From LMEP-6097 sp049314535 (GTDB lineage Bacteria; Cyanobacteriota; Vampirovibrionia; LMEP-6097): a stretch of 23,473 nucleotides of DNA. The notes beneath the pieces are model-generated. The model worked only from the letters and a program-made list of their open reading frames with translations, was not told the origin of the DNA and made no database searches. Position numbers and translations under genes: made by a program. The number at the start of each line of letters is the position of its first letter. Positions within the stretch are counted from its first letter, which is position 1. The stretch spans positions 1 to 23,473 of the forward strand of contig JBMOEX010000028.1 of assembly GCA_049314535.1 (NCBI GenBank). Reading direction: 5' to 3'. This document shows, piece after piece, positions 7,332-15,875 of the stretch.

Positions 7332-9191
7332 CTAACTTATGATGTTTTGAGCCATTTCTTCTTCTGGTAAAAATGGACTCATATTTTCTAAAGAGGGGGC
7401 TAGCATAGAACCGTCTGCTAATCTTTTAGACATGAGTTTAGGTGAAAACTCTTGAGATGGATCACACATTACTTCAAAAAGTACCGGTTGGTCAGAATTT
7501 AGGAGTTGTTGTGCTTCCTCAGTTCTCCAGTCTTGGATTGAAGTCACTTTATAGCATGTCAATTTAAAGGCAGTTCCGAGTGCGATAAAATCTGGCATAC
7601 TGACACCATCGTTGGGGCATGTTCCAAAGACATTATCGGGGAAATAATTACGTTGGGTTTGTTTAATGCTTAGATAACCAAAATTATTCAACACAACAAT
7701 CTTTATAGGCAATTTATAGCCCACAATGGTCTGTAATTCTTGAATATTCATCATGATACTGCCATCACCGGTGAGGCAAACTATCTTCTGCCTATTTAAA
7801 GCTATTGAAGCCCCAATAGCGGCTGGCAAATCATAGCCCATGCTAGCACTGCCAGAATTTGAATAAAGTCTTTGACCATCTTTGATTTTAACGGTTTGAA
7901 AACTAATAATTGCAGCGGATGCATTCCCCGTAACCACAACATCTTCTGGTTGAAGACTATTTAATAATTCTGATATGAAAAAATAAGGATTAATTAGTCC
8001 TTGTGGACTATTTTGGTATTCAGGGATAACCGTTGGATATTTTTGAACTCTTTCTTTGCACCATTGGAGGTAGTTTGAATGTTCTTCTTGAATTTCCCAA
8101 TCAGCTACATTTGCCAAAAAACAAGGCATGAATTCTTTTAAATCAGCTTGTATCTTCGTATCAATTGTTAAAGTTGGTTTGTTAAGTTCTGCAAGGTCTA
8201 CATCGATCATGATCTTGTATGCTTTGCTTGCAAAATTTTCCCAATTGTAACTAATCTGTCTAATATTAAGGCGAGACCCCAGAATTAATAGAAGATCTGA
8301 ATTTTGAACAGTGAAATTTCCAGCTCGGTCACCTACGGTACTGGGTTTACCAGCATAACAAGGATTGTTGAAAGCTAATATGTCGTGGGCGTTCCAACCA
8401 GTTACTACAGGTATACCAAGTTTAGAAATTAATTTAAGAAACGTATCATGTTGTCCAGATAACCTTATGCCATTGCCAGCAAAGATGACAGGACGTTTTG
8501 CTTGTTTTATCTTGTGTAATATTTCTGCTATTTCTTGATCAAAGGAACGTGACTTTAATTCTTGTAATTCTTGTTTTGTATTTTCATGAATATTAGGATT
8601 GTCGATTAATGAAGAAATATCACCATCCCATCTTTCCAGCAGAGAAGTGTCTATTTTCATGCTCTGTACATCATTTGGAATATCAATCCATACAGGACCA
8701 GGTCTGCCAAATGTTGCTAAAAAGAAAGCAAAATCCATAATTTTACCGATCGCTAGGGGATCTTGAATTGTTTCTGCATACTTTACAATAGGACGTGCAA
8801 TTGAAGTAATGTTGACTTCTTGATCTCCTAACTGTCTTGCTTTGAGGCTATCATAGTTCCATGAAAGTGTTGTCCGTTTGACTTGTCCCGAAATAACTAC
8901 CATCCCGAGTGAATCCACGTAAGCGCCATGAACACCATTAAGTGCATTAATCGCTCCTGGTCCAGTAGTGACATTTACTACTGCAATAGAGTTACTAGCT
9001 CTGAAGTAGCTTTCTGCAGCCATGGCTGCTGCTTGTTCATGATGAAAACAGATCGGCGTTAGATTTTTGTTCCTAGCAAAGGCATCGTTTAGATGCATTG
9101 CTCCCCCACCAGTGACTAGGAAAATATGCCTAACACCATATTCAGCACAACGTTGTGCTACATAATCTGCTAATCGTATTTGATCAGTCAT
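7332..9191 (-). CDS. Thiamine-diphosphate-dependent enzyme, acetolactate synthase-like (possible YerE-type)
   Basis: The 619-residue protein has the full three-domain architecture of the acetolactate synthase/pyruvate oxidase family. Glu52 in HHEQAAAMAAE is the catalytic cofactor-activating Glu. The GDGSIMMN...VVLNN thiamine-diphosphate/Mg motif starts near 473. A central FAD/nucleotide-type domain lies between them. Next to rfbF, rfbG and rfbH genes the best precedent is YerE, which transfers a two-carbon unit from pyruvate to C-4 of CDP-3,6-dideoxy-4-keto-glucose in yersiniose synthesis. A branched-chain amino acid role is unlikely because no ilvN/ilvC neighbour is present. It overlaps the NeuB-type gene by ATGA (9188-9191) with a strong GAGGA site. 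The true acyl donor is unknown. Confidence 0.85.
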   Translation of the reverse strand: MTDQIRLADYVAQRCAEYGVRHIFLVTGGGAMHLNDAFARNKNLTPICFHHEQAAAMAAESYFRASNSIAVVNVTTGPGAINALNGVHGAYVDSLGMVVISGQVKRTTLSWNYDSLKARQLGDQEVNITSIARPIVKYAETIQDPLAIGKIMDFAFFLATFGRPGPVWIDIPNDVQSMKIDTSLLERWDGDISSLIDNPNIHENTKQELQELKSRSFDQEIAEILHKIKQAKRPVIFAGNGIRLSGQHDTFLKLISKLGIPVVTGWNAHDILAFNNPCYAGKPSTVGDRAGNFTVQNSDLLLILGSRLNIRQISYNWENFASKAYKIMIDVDLAELNKPTLTIDTKIQADLKEFMPCFLANVADWEIQEEHSNYLQWCKERVQKYPTVIPEYQNSPQGLINPYFFISELLNSLQPEDVVVTGNASAAIISFQTVKIKDGQRLYSNSGSASMGYDLPAAIGASIALNRQKIVCLTGDGSIMMNIQELQTIVGYKLPIKIVVLNNFGYLSIKQTQRNYFPDNVFGTCPNDGVSMPDFIALGTAFKLTCYKVTSIQDWRTEEAQQLLNSDQPVLFEVMCDPSQEFSPKLMSKRLADGSMLAPSLENMSPFLPEEEMAQNIIS

Positions 9192-10297
9192 AGTCCTCGA
9201 TTGAGAATCAAGAGTTTCATGTCAGGGTTTACTATGCTATTACCACTTATATGCTCCACTGTCAGTGGTTCGTTCGCTTTAAGAGGCTTAACTATTAACT
9301 CTTGATTCATAACCTCTCTACAGCTTAACTGTCCTTTATGTAGGGGGATTGATAGATAGAAGTAATCAAAAAAATTATCTCGGGTAATAGTTAATCCAGC
9401 AGGTGTTTCACGTTTTGCGAAAGCACCACGCACTAAAGCATCTAAATACTCTTCTTCTTTTTTATCAATTGGACGACGAGCAGTAGAAACACCTCCGCAC
9501 ATCTCTCTAGCCTTAATAAAAGCCTTGAACCAAGTGTCACACTGTTCAGGTAAAGAACAATATGGAGAGACTGGTACATTTTGGTAATCAATATCAATAT
9601 GTCTTTCCCATGTTCTTACTCCTTTACCATAACTGATCAGCATGCTTGAGAACCAATCATGATATTCATGGGTACTGAAACCAATAATATGGTTTGGGTA
9701 TTTATTCTTTAGATAGTCAATCTGGTCAAGTACAAGCAAGTTATCTTCACAAGGATACAAAGACACACAGTGATTAATGGCAAGAGGTATTTTAAACTTT
9801 TCAAAATAATTGACTAAAGTGTCAATATCTTGCTCCGAAGCACCACCAGTGCTAGCAATAACAGGACGCCTAGTTGTTGCTATTTTTTCAATTAAAACCC
9901 AGTCGTTAATATCTGAACTTGCTATTTTAATAATGGGTAAATCAAATTCCATACATAAATCTACACTAGCTTCGTCAAAAGGAGTTGCCATTGGAATGCA
10001 GCCCAGATTACGGATTTCTTCAATCAGGCGCACAAATTCCATTTTTGTTAATTTGGTAGTTTCTGTTTTTTTTATATATCTAATTGACGAATTACCCTTG
10101 AAGTCAGGGTGGATAAAGTGTTCAATATCACGGAATTGCAGCTTAATTGCAGCTTTGACCTTGTTTGCGTTAGCAACTGCAGCATGATCTCTAATGATTT
10201 TAAGACCTCTCTCTAAGCTTCCTAGGTGATTGTTGGCTAATTCAAGAATGAACAAGTTCTCAAATAAGTTTTTATCTAGTTGTGATAATGTCTCCAT
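9188..10297 (-). CDS. NeuB-family (N-acetylneuraminate synthase-like) PEP-condensing synthase with SAF domain
   Basis: The 369-residue protein matches the sialic/pseudaminic/legionaminic acid synthase fold. It opens with ELANNHLGS (19-27), followed by a KLQ barrel strand, ATPFDEASVDL, KIASSDINDW, ASTGGAS and HCVSLYPCEDNLLVL. Near 210-230 it has STHEY and ERHIDID, which correspond to the metal-binding His positions. A SAF/antifreeze-like domain occupies about 300-369. These enzymes condense phosphoenolpyruvate with an aldose to give a 2-keto sugar acid. No hydrolysing UDP-sugar 2-epimerase or CMP-sugar synthetase is in the window, so the aldose is unknown and may not be an N-acetylmannosamine type. 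It begins the minus-strand run, with a TTAGGA ribosome site. Confidence 0.85.
   Translation of the reverse strand: METLSQLDKNLFENLFILELANNHLGSLERGLKIIRDHAAVANANKVKAAIKLQFRDIEHFIHPDFKGNSSIRYIKKTETTKLTKMEFVRLIEEIRNLGCIPMATPFDEASVDLCMEFDLPIIKIASSDINDWVLIEKIATTRRPVIASTGGASEQDIDTLVNYFEKFKIPLAINHCVSLYPCEDNLLVLDQIDYLKNKYPNHIIGFSTHEYHDWFSSMLISYGKGVRTWERHIDIDYQNVPVSPYCSLPEQCDTWFKAFIKAREMCGGVSTARRPIDKKEEEYLDALVRGAFAKRETPAGLTITRDNFFDYFYLSIPLHKGQLSCREVMNQELIVKPLKANEPLTVEHISGNSIVNPDMKLLILNRGL
9194..9198 (-). promoter_or_regulatory. Strong ribosome-binding site for the TPP enzyme, inside the upstream gene
   Basis: GAGGA on the minus strand lies 2 nt before the ATG-proximal CT and about 5 nt before the ATG at 9191. 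It sits within the last codons of the NeuB-type gene and supports translational coupling through the ATGA overlap. Confidence 0.6.
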
Positions 10298-10470
10298 TTT
10301 TCAATTTCCTAAGCAGAGCTTTTTCCCATTAATTCCCAGTAATACAATAGAAATAATACACTAGATCACCCATTTTTATAGACTTAATTCTGTTATTTGC
10401 TTATGGTGGATCTGTTATCTTCTGGGTGATTTTTTAGCTGAAGGTTTGGAATGTGATTTAAAATGGATTT
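10298..10470. promoter_or_regulatory. Divergent intergenic promoter region
   Basis: These 173 bp separate the divergent NeuB-type gene (minus) and second methyltransferase gene (plus), and no gene fits in between. On the plus strand TAGACT at 10379-10384 and TATGGT at 10402-10407 are 17 bp apart, a moderate sigma-70-like match (4 of 6 each). A perfect 8-bp inverted repeat (10365-10372 and 10423-10430) brackets this candidate and could be an operator. On the minus side TTAGGA at 10307-10312 is the ribosome site of the NeuB-type gene. Promoter calls are by eye. Confidence 0.45.
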
Positions 10471-11655
10471 ATGCGAGACTGTCCCATTTGCGACTCACAA
10501 AGACGAGAGCTGCTTAACACACAAAAAATATTTAAACTACCACCGATTAGTCTTTCTGACCAAATTCAGATTTATGAATGCCAATCTTGTCATTTTATTT
10601 TTTCAGATACCTTGGTTGAGCAAAGCACCTATGACAATTATTATCAAAGTAGTACGAAGTATCTTTTTAAAAATGATTTTTCAGAACTTGAGATTCAGCG
10701 AGCAAACCAACTTGTAGATTTGATTGATAAATATTTTAGTTTAGAAACTAGAATTGTAGAGATAGGTTCTGGTAGTGCTTGTTTGATGTTTTGCTTAGCA
10801 GCAAGAGGTTATAAAAATCTTATGGCTGTTGATCCTAGTTATGATTCTTCGGATATTGATAAATTACCTTTTAAAGCACTGCCTGGCTTAATTGGTAATT
10901 TGCCAAAAGCGGTTGCTGATGCAGAATTAGTAATTTATGTACATGTTTTAGAGCATTTGTTTGATCTTAAACTGTTTATGAATGAGTTGAAACAAACTTT
11001 TTCTTCCAATATTGCAGTTTATATAGAGGTGCCAGATGCTACTAGATATTGTGATTACATTGAATCACCTTTTCAGGATTTCAATTTTGAGCACATTAAT
11101 CATTTCTCGCCAGAGGCTTTACAATTTTTCTTTGAACGAAATTGCTTTAAGAATTTGGAAACCAGTCAAGGCAGTATTGAACCTGTAAAGGAAAAAATTG
11201 TACCAGTTATATCTGCTTTTTTTCAAAGATTTGCGAATAAAGATTTTTTGGAAATTGCTGCTGATTTACCCTATCCTGTCGCTTACAAAAAAGAAATCGA
11301 TCTTTATGCGAAGCGGTCTTTAGAATATTTTATTAGAATCAAATCTTTTATAAAGAAAGAGTTGTTAAACGTAGATCAGGTCATAGTCTGGGGTCTTGGG
11401 CAGCTTTGCTTGAAATTACTTGCGGAAGATATGATTCCTCAGGAGAAGATTTTTGCGATCACTGATTCTGCTTTTAACTCTTCAGTTGTGAGCCTTTCAA
11501 ATAAAAATATAAATTTATTAAAACCGTGTGATTTAATAAACTATGATCATACTATTTTAATTGCAACTACGATTTCTCAAGTTCCAATCTTAAAATGCAT
11601 TAGCGATTTGTCTTTGAAAAATAAAGTTATTACATTACCAAATTATCTAAACTAA
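10471..11655 (+). CDS. Class I SAM-dependent C-methyltransferase-like protein with N-terminal zinc domain, second copy
   Basis: The 394-residue paralogue of the protein at 6144-7298 has the same three-part order. Zinc ligands are Cys4-X2-Cys7 and Cys37-X2-Cys40. The SAM motif is VEIGSGSA at 96-103, followed by VHVLEHLFD, EVPDATRY and NFEHINHF. The C-terminal Rossmann-like half contains VIVWGLGQLCLKLL. The two copies share distinctive strings such as HFIFSD and DNYY. It is divergent enough to act on a different carbon or substrate. It is the first gene of the plus-strand operon, 3 bp before the rfbG-like gene. The likely substrate is an NDP-4-keto sugar. The function is assigned by family and context. 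Confidence 0.83.
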   Translation: MRDCPICDSQRRELLNTQKIFKLPPISLSDQIQIYECQSCHFIFSDTLVEQSTYDNYYQSSTKYLFKNDFSELEIQRANQLVDLIDKYFSLETRIVEIGSGSACLMFCLAARGYKNLMAVDPSYDSSDIDKLPFKALPGLIGNLPKAVADAELVIYVHVLEHLFDLKLFMNELKQTFSSNIAVYIEVPDATRYCDYIESPFQDFNFEHINHFSPEALQFFFERNCFKNLETSQGSIEPVKEKIVPVISAFFQRFANKDFLEIAADLPYPVAYKKEIDLYAKRSLEYFIRIKSFIKKELLNVDQVIVWGLGQLCLKLLAEDMIPQEKIFAITDSAFNSSVVSLSNKNINLLKPCDLINYDHTILIATTISQVPILKCISDLSLKNKVITLPNYLN

Positions 11656-11658
11656 TTT

Positions 11659-12804
11659 ATGATAGCCACATTAAAAAATTTCTTTCACAATAAAAAGATA
11701 CTCATCACAGGGCACACTGGTTTTAAAGGAGCTTGGCTGTATGCCATGCTGGAATCCTTTGGGGCAGAGGTTTGCGGCTTCGCACTTGCATCAAAATCTA
11801 CTGAAGATCTTTCTAGCTTACTCGGAATAGATAAATCTGAGAGAAGCTTTATTGGTGATATCTGTGATTACGTGGCTTTAGAAAATGTAATCCTGAAGAT
11901 AAAACCAGAAATAATCTTTCATCTAGCTGCTCAGTCGCTGGTTCTCACATCATACGCACAGCCAGCGGATACTTTTAAAACTAATGTTATGGGTACTTTA
12001 AATCTTTTAGAGATACTGAGGAAAAATAATTTAGATCCAGTGGTCGTAAATGTCACTACTGATAAGTGTTATGCTAATTTCGATTCTGGAGTCCCTTTTC
12101 AAGAAGGAGATTCACTTGGCGGAAATGATCCATACAGTGCTAGTAAGGCGATGGTGGAGATACTTAGTAATTCTTATTATCAGAGCTTTTTTAAATCTAA
12201 GGAAATATCTGAAAAGAATTATGACAAAAACGCAGAAGTTAAAGTTCGGCAACAGTGCCATCCTAGGCTAGCTACAGTACGTGCTGGTAATGTAATTGGT
12301 GGAGGTGATTGGAATGATAATCGTTTGGTGCCAGACTTTGTCAGGTTTTTATCACGTAATGAAGAGATAGTACTTCGTAATCCTGCTTCTACAAGACCTT
12401 GGCAGTTTGTTTTAGAACCACTATATGCTTATTGTTTACTTGCTTATAAACTTTCATTAGAAGAGGGTTCTAAGTATTGCTCTGCTTGGAATATAGGCCC
12501 TGATGAGGATAGCTGTGTTTCAGTTTTAGAACTTACTAGTATTTTCCTTAGCAAGTGGGGTTCAGGGGATTATAAATTAGATGATAATTCTTCTAAAGCT
12601 AAAGAAGCTAAACTTTTAATGTTAGATTCATCTAAAGCGAAGCGTGAGCTGGGTTGGCGACCAGTGCTTAGTATAGAACAGGCTATTTCCATGACGGCTC
12701 TTTGGTATAAGGTGTTCTCGGAGAATAAATCTGAAATAAAAGATTTTACATATAGTCAGATAGAAGATTTTTTGACATTATATGATAATCACGAGTGTGT
12801 TTAA
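11659..12804 (+). CDS. rfbG: CDP-glucose 4,6-dehydratase
   Basis: It converts CDP-glucose to CDP-4-keto-6-deoxyglucose. The 381-residue extended SDR has the NAD motif GHTGFKG (18-24), the HLAAQSLV strand, TTDKCY near 133-138 and the catalytic YSASK near 159-163. GGDWNDNRLVPDFVR and RPWQFVLEPL are subfamily hallmarks of RfbG/DdhB rather than dTDP-glucose dehydratases. Its stop (TAA 12802-12804) overlaps the ATG of the rfbH-like gene as TAATG. That coupling fits consecutive pathway steps. Confidence 0.94.
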   Translation: MIATLKNFFHNKKILITGHTGFKGAWLYAMLESFGAEVCGFALASKSTEDLSSLLGIDKSERSFIGDICDYVALENVILKIKPEIIFHLAAQSLVLTSYAQPADTFKTNVMGTLNLLEILRKNNLDPVVVNVTTDKCYANFDSGVPFQEGDSLGGNDPYSASKAMVEILSNSYYQSFFKSKEISEKNYDKNAEVKVRQQCHPRLATVRAGNVIGGGDWNDNRLVPDFVRFLSRNEEIVLRNPASTRPWQFVLEPLYAYCLLAYKLSLEEGSKYCSAWNIGPDEDSCVSVLELTSIFLSKWGSGDYKLDDNSSKAKEAKLLMLDSSKAKRELGWRPVLSIEQAISMTALWYKVFSENKSEIKDFTYSQIEDFLTLYDNHECV

Positions 12805-14171
12805 TGAATTTATTAAAAAATATTTTAAGAAGCCTGATCAAATCTTTATCTAAGCTATTTTTCTTTCTCGATAAATGGTCTAAACCTATTTCTACTTATA
12901 GACCTGTATCTGGCAAGGTTCTAGGAGCTGAGGAATTAGTAAACATGGTGGATGCTTCACTGGATATGTGGCTCACTACTGGAAGGTTTAATAAGGATTT
13001 TGAAAAAGCATTAAGAAATTTTTTAGGACTTAAATATGCACTTACGGTAAACTCTGGCTCCTCTGCTAATTTACTTGCACTTACGGCTCTTTGCTCGCCT
13101 AAGCTTGGGGAGAGGGCTTTAAAGAGAGGAGATGAGGTTGTCTGTGTGGCTGCTGGTTTCCCGACTACGGTAAATCCTATAATTCAGAACTCTTTAAGAC
13201 CCGTATTTTTGGACATAGAGATAGGGTCATATAATATTGATGTAACTCAGTTAGAAAGAGCTTTAAGCCCTAATACTAAAGCTATATTTATTGCTCATAC
13301 ACTTGGTAATGTTTTTGATTTAAATGTTATAAGAGCTTTTTGTGATGAGCATAAACTCTGGCTTATAGAAGATAACTGTGATGCTTTAGGTTCTAAATAT
13401 GATGGCAAGTTTACTGGTACCTTTGGTGATATCTGTACTTTAAGCTTCTATCCTGCACATCATATTACTACTGGTGAAGGTGGTGCTGTGCTTACTCGCG
13501 ATCCTGAATTATATAAAATACTTCTATCTATTCGTGATTGGGGTAGAGATTGTTGGTGCCCATCTGGAAGAGATAATACTTGTGGAAAGCGTTTTAGCTA
13601 TGAACTAGGTAAGCTGAATGCTGGTTATGATCATAAATATATTTATTCACATATTGGCTATAACTTGAAAATGACTGATTGGCAGGCTGCGTGTGGTTTA
13701 GCCCAGATGAAGCAAGTCGAAAGCTTTATTCAGAGAAGAAAGTATAATTTTAAATACCTCTATGAAAGATTAAAGGACTATTCTGAATATTTAATTCTGC
13801 CAGAACATTCTAAATTAGCTGAACCTTCGTGGTTCGGTTTTCCTCTCTCGGTGAGAGAAGATAAGGGTATTAAAAAGGTCGATTTAGTAAATTATTTAGA
13901 AGAGAATGGAATCGGTACTAGACAGCTTTTTGCTGGTAATATTTTGAGACAGCCAGCTTATCTAGATTATGATTTTGAGTTTAGGGTTTTAGATTCGGAT
14001 TTACTAAGAAGCTCACAGATTGATGATTTCGTTTATGAGCTGCTGCCGAATACAGATTATTCGATGAGAAACACTTTCTGGATTGGTGTTTGGCCTGGGC
14101 TTACGGAAGAGGATTTGGATTATTTTATTACAGTATTTAAATCATACTTCGCAAAATTCGCTCCACATTGA
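12804..14171 (+). CDS. rfbH: CDP-4-keto-6-deoxyglucose 3-dehydrase (E1/RfbH type)
   Basis: This PMP-dependent [2Fe-2S] enzyme of the DegT/DnrJ/EryC1 aminotransferase fold removes the C-3 hydroxyl of CDP-4-keto-6-deoxyglucose. Two diagnostic features are present. His219 replaces the PLP-binding Lys (SFYPAHH). Cys192, Cys250, Cys252 and Cys260 give exactly C-X57-C-X1-C-X7-C, the E1 iron-sulfur motif. I chose ATG 12804 (455 residues) over an upstream in-frame GTG at 12795 because of the TAATG overlap with rfbG. It is slightly longer than the usual 437 because of a basic, hydrophobic N-terminus. The E3-type reductase that delivers electrons is not in the window. The 3' end overlaps the convergent GT41 gene by 30 bp. 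Confidence 0.95.
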   Translation: MNLLKNILRSLIKSLSKLFFFLDKWSKPISTYRPVSGKVLGAEELVNMVDASLDMWLTTGRFNKDFEKALRNFLGLKYALTVNSGSSANLLALTALCSPKLGERALKRGDEVVCVAAGFPTTVNPIIQNSLRPVFLDIEIGSYNIDVTQLERALSPNTKAIFIAHTLGNVFDLNVIRAFCDEHKLWLIEDNCDALGSKYDGKFTGTFGDICTLSFYPAHHITTGEGGAVLTRDPELYKILLSIRDWGRDCWCPSGRDNTCGKRFSYELGKLNAGYDHKYIYSHIGYNLKMTDWQAACGLAQMKQVESFIQRRKYNFKYLYERLKDYSEYLILPEHSKLAEPSWFGFPLSVREDKGIKKVDLVNYLEENGIGTRQLFAGNILRQPAYLDYDFEFRVLDSDLLRSSQIDDFVYELLPNTDYSMRNTFWIGVWPGLTEEDLDYFITVFKSYFAKFAPH

Positions 14172-15872
14172 TTTCATGGCTTCAGTGAAGTCTTTTGCAA
14201 AGTCATTAACATTTACTATGGCTGAGTTGAACAAGCTTTCTCTTAATTGATTTCTGTAGTAATCTATCAGGTCTGGAGAAAGACTGAATTCAACAGCTTT
14301 CTTGATATAGTCATTATGATTTTCAGCGATCAACTCGTCATGTCCTAGTGTATTCATGATTTCAGCTGACATGCGATGCAAGATTCTTTCTCCTCGGAAG
14401 CCAATTACGGGAACTCCCATGAATGCACTGTCAATGCAAGTTGTACTAGCACCCAGAGGAAATGAATCTAAATAAACGTCGATATTATTATAATAATTAA
14501 GGTATTCATGACGATTTTTATTTGTTGCCCCTTCTAAGATTAGTTGCTTATCATCTATACCTTTGTGAGAAAAATAGTTTCTGATGTATTTATGTGTGTC
14601 ATCTTCTTGCAGTGCATGATTGCATAAATATAATCTGGAATTGGGGACTGCTTTTAAAATTTTTATCCAAATGTCAAAACAATTTGTGTTGAGCTTAATC
14701 ATGTTATTTAAACAACCAAAAGTTATGAAACCATTTTTCTTATAAGGTACTAATGCCTTCTCTTGACTGAGGTTGAAAGCTTCTACAATATTAAAGCTAG
14801 AGCCATATTTAGGTAAACGATAAATTTTTTCCAAATAAGTATCATCCTCTTTAGGCACATGTTTGACATCACTAATGCAGTAGTTAATTGATTTTAGACC
14901 AATAGGGCTGGGATTTCCTAGCCAGCATGCCTGTACTGGAGCTGGTCTTAGGGCTATTACTCCAAGCCGATTTAAAGTACTATGTCCAGATAAGTCAATA
15001 AGGATATTTATTTGATCTTGATGAATTAATTTTGCAGCCTCTATATCATTTAGATTTTGAATATCGCGCCAATGGTTTGTTCGCTTTGACCAGATCTCTG
15101 TGACATCATCTTTTTCATTATTACAATAGCAAAATGTATCAAGTCCATTTTCTTGTAATTTAGGTATTAAATTGCCTATCCATAGAGAGATGACATGACT
15201 TTTAAAATCTCCCGAAATAAAACCTATTCTTAGTTTTTTTTCTTGTAAATTTAAAAGTGGAAATTCTGTATATTCTTTTCCTTGATACTCTGGAAAAGCT
15301 TTTTGTCCGTATATTTGGGCAAAGTGCTTTACTTCGGCATTAGTACTGTCATGACTATAATGAAGATAGGAAACCATACTGCTAAGAAGATCTTTATTGT
15401 GCGGATCAATTTCCAGTGCTTTAAGAATATGATTATGAGCTAATCTTGCTTTGCCCATTGTAAATAGTGTTTCTGCAAGCATTGTATGAGTTCTTAGTGC
15501 TTGACTTTTGTATTTCAAGAGTTGATAGCCATATTTGAGGATATTAAAATATTCCTTTCTTTGATAAGCATCATCGAATGATGTTAATAAAGCTTTGGTT
15601 AATTTGTTTTCATGGATAGCATTTTCTGTTTTTTTGTAAAAGCTTAGATAGCTTTGATTATCTGGATCTTCGAGTAATAGCTCTTGGCTTAAGTTTGCTG
15701 CTGCATCAAGGTTGCCATTTAGAAAAGCTGTCTGCGCAAGTAGGTAAACTGCTTCAGGGCAGTAATTTTTTTCTTCTAGTAATTCATAAAGAGAGTTAAT
15801 CGCAGAATCATATCTTTGTGATTCTAGATCAGCTTTAATTTTTATTAATTTTAGTTCCCTTTGTTCAAGCAT
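14142..15872 (-). CDS. TPR-containing GT41/SPINDLY-type glycosyltransferase, divergent shorter copy
   Basis: The 576-residue protein has a shorter TPR region (about 1-190), then a GT41 catalytic region. SGDFKSHVIS near 222 keeps the His. LIDLSGHSTLNRLGV precedes LRPAPVQACWLG. FGCLNNMIKLN near 390 keeps the UDP-binding Lys. The phosphate-loop segment near 475 reads LGASTTCIDSAFMGVPV, closer to typical bacterial SPINDLY/OGT than the TTTHETLMMS of the other three copies. It lies 3 bp after its neighbour and is the last gene in a minus run of three GT41 genes. Its end lies inside the rfbH coding sequence. No clear ribosome site precedes the ATG, so coupling to the upstream gene is likely. The acceptor is unknown. 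Confidence 0.88.
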   Translation of the reverse strand: MLEQRELKLIKIKADLESQRYDSAINSLYELLEEKNYCPEAVYLLAQTAFLNGNLDAAANLSQELLLEDPDNQSYLSFYKKTENAIHENKLTKALLTSFDDAYQRKEYFNILKYGYQLLKYKSQALRTHTMLAETLFTMGKARLAHNHILKALEIDPHNKDLLSSMVSYLHYSHDSTNAEVKHFAQIYGQKAFPEYQGKEYTEFPLLNLQEKKLRIGFISGDFKSHVISLWIGNLIPKLQENGLDTFCYCNNEKDDVTEIWSKRTNHWRDIQNLNDIEAAKLIHQDQINILIDLSGHSTLNRLGVIALRPAPVQACWLGNPSPIGLKSINYCISDVKHVPKEDDTYLEKIYRLPKYGSSFNIVEAFNLSQEKALVPYKKNGFITFGCLNNMIKLNTNCFDIWIKILKAVPNSRLYLCNHALQEDDTHKYIRNYFSHKGIDDKQLILEGATNKNRHEYLNYYNNIDVYLDSFPLGASTTCIDSAFMGVPVIGFRGERILHRMSAEIMNTLGHDELIAENHNDYIKKAVEFSLSPDLIDYYRNQLRESLFNSAIVNVNDFAKDFTEAMKSMWSEFCEV

Positions 15873-15875
15873 TGA

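Noticed and set aside
7332..9191. Annotation as biosynthetic acetolactate synthase (ilvB)
   Set aside because: The motifs fit the superfamily, but there is no small subunit or isoleucine-valine gene nearby and the setting is nucleotide-sugar synthesis.
12795..12806. GTG start for rfbH at 12795
   Set aside because: The ATG at 12804 overlaps the rfbG stop as TAATG, a common coupling arrangement, and puts the Cys and His residues at positions close to those of known E1 enzymes.
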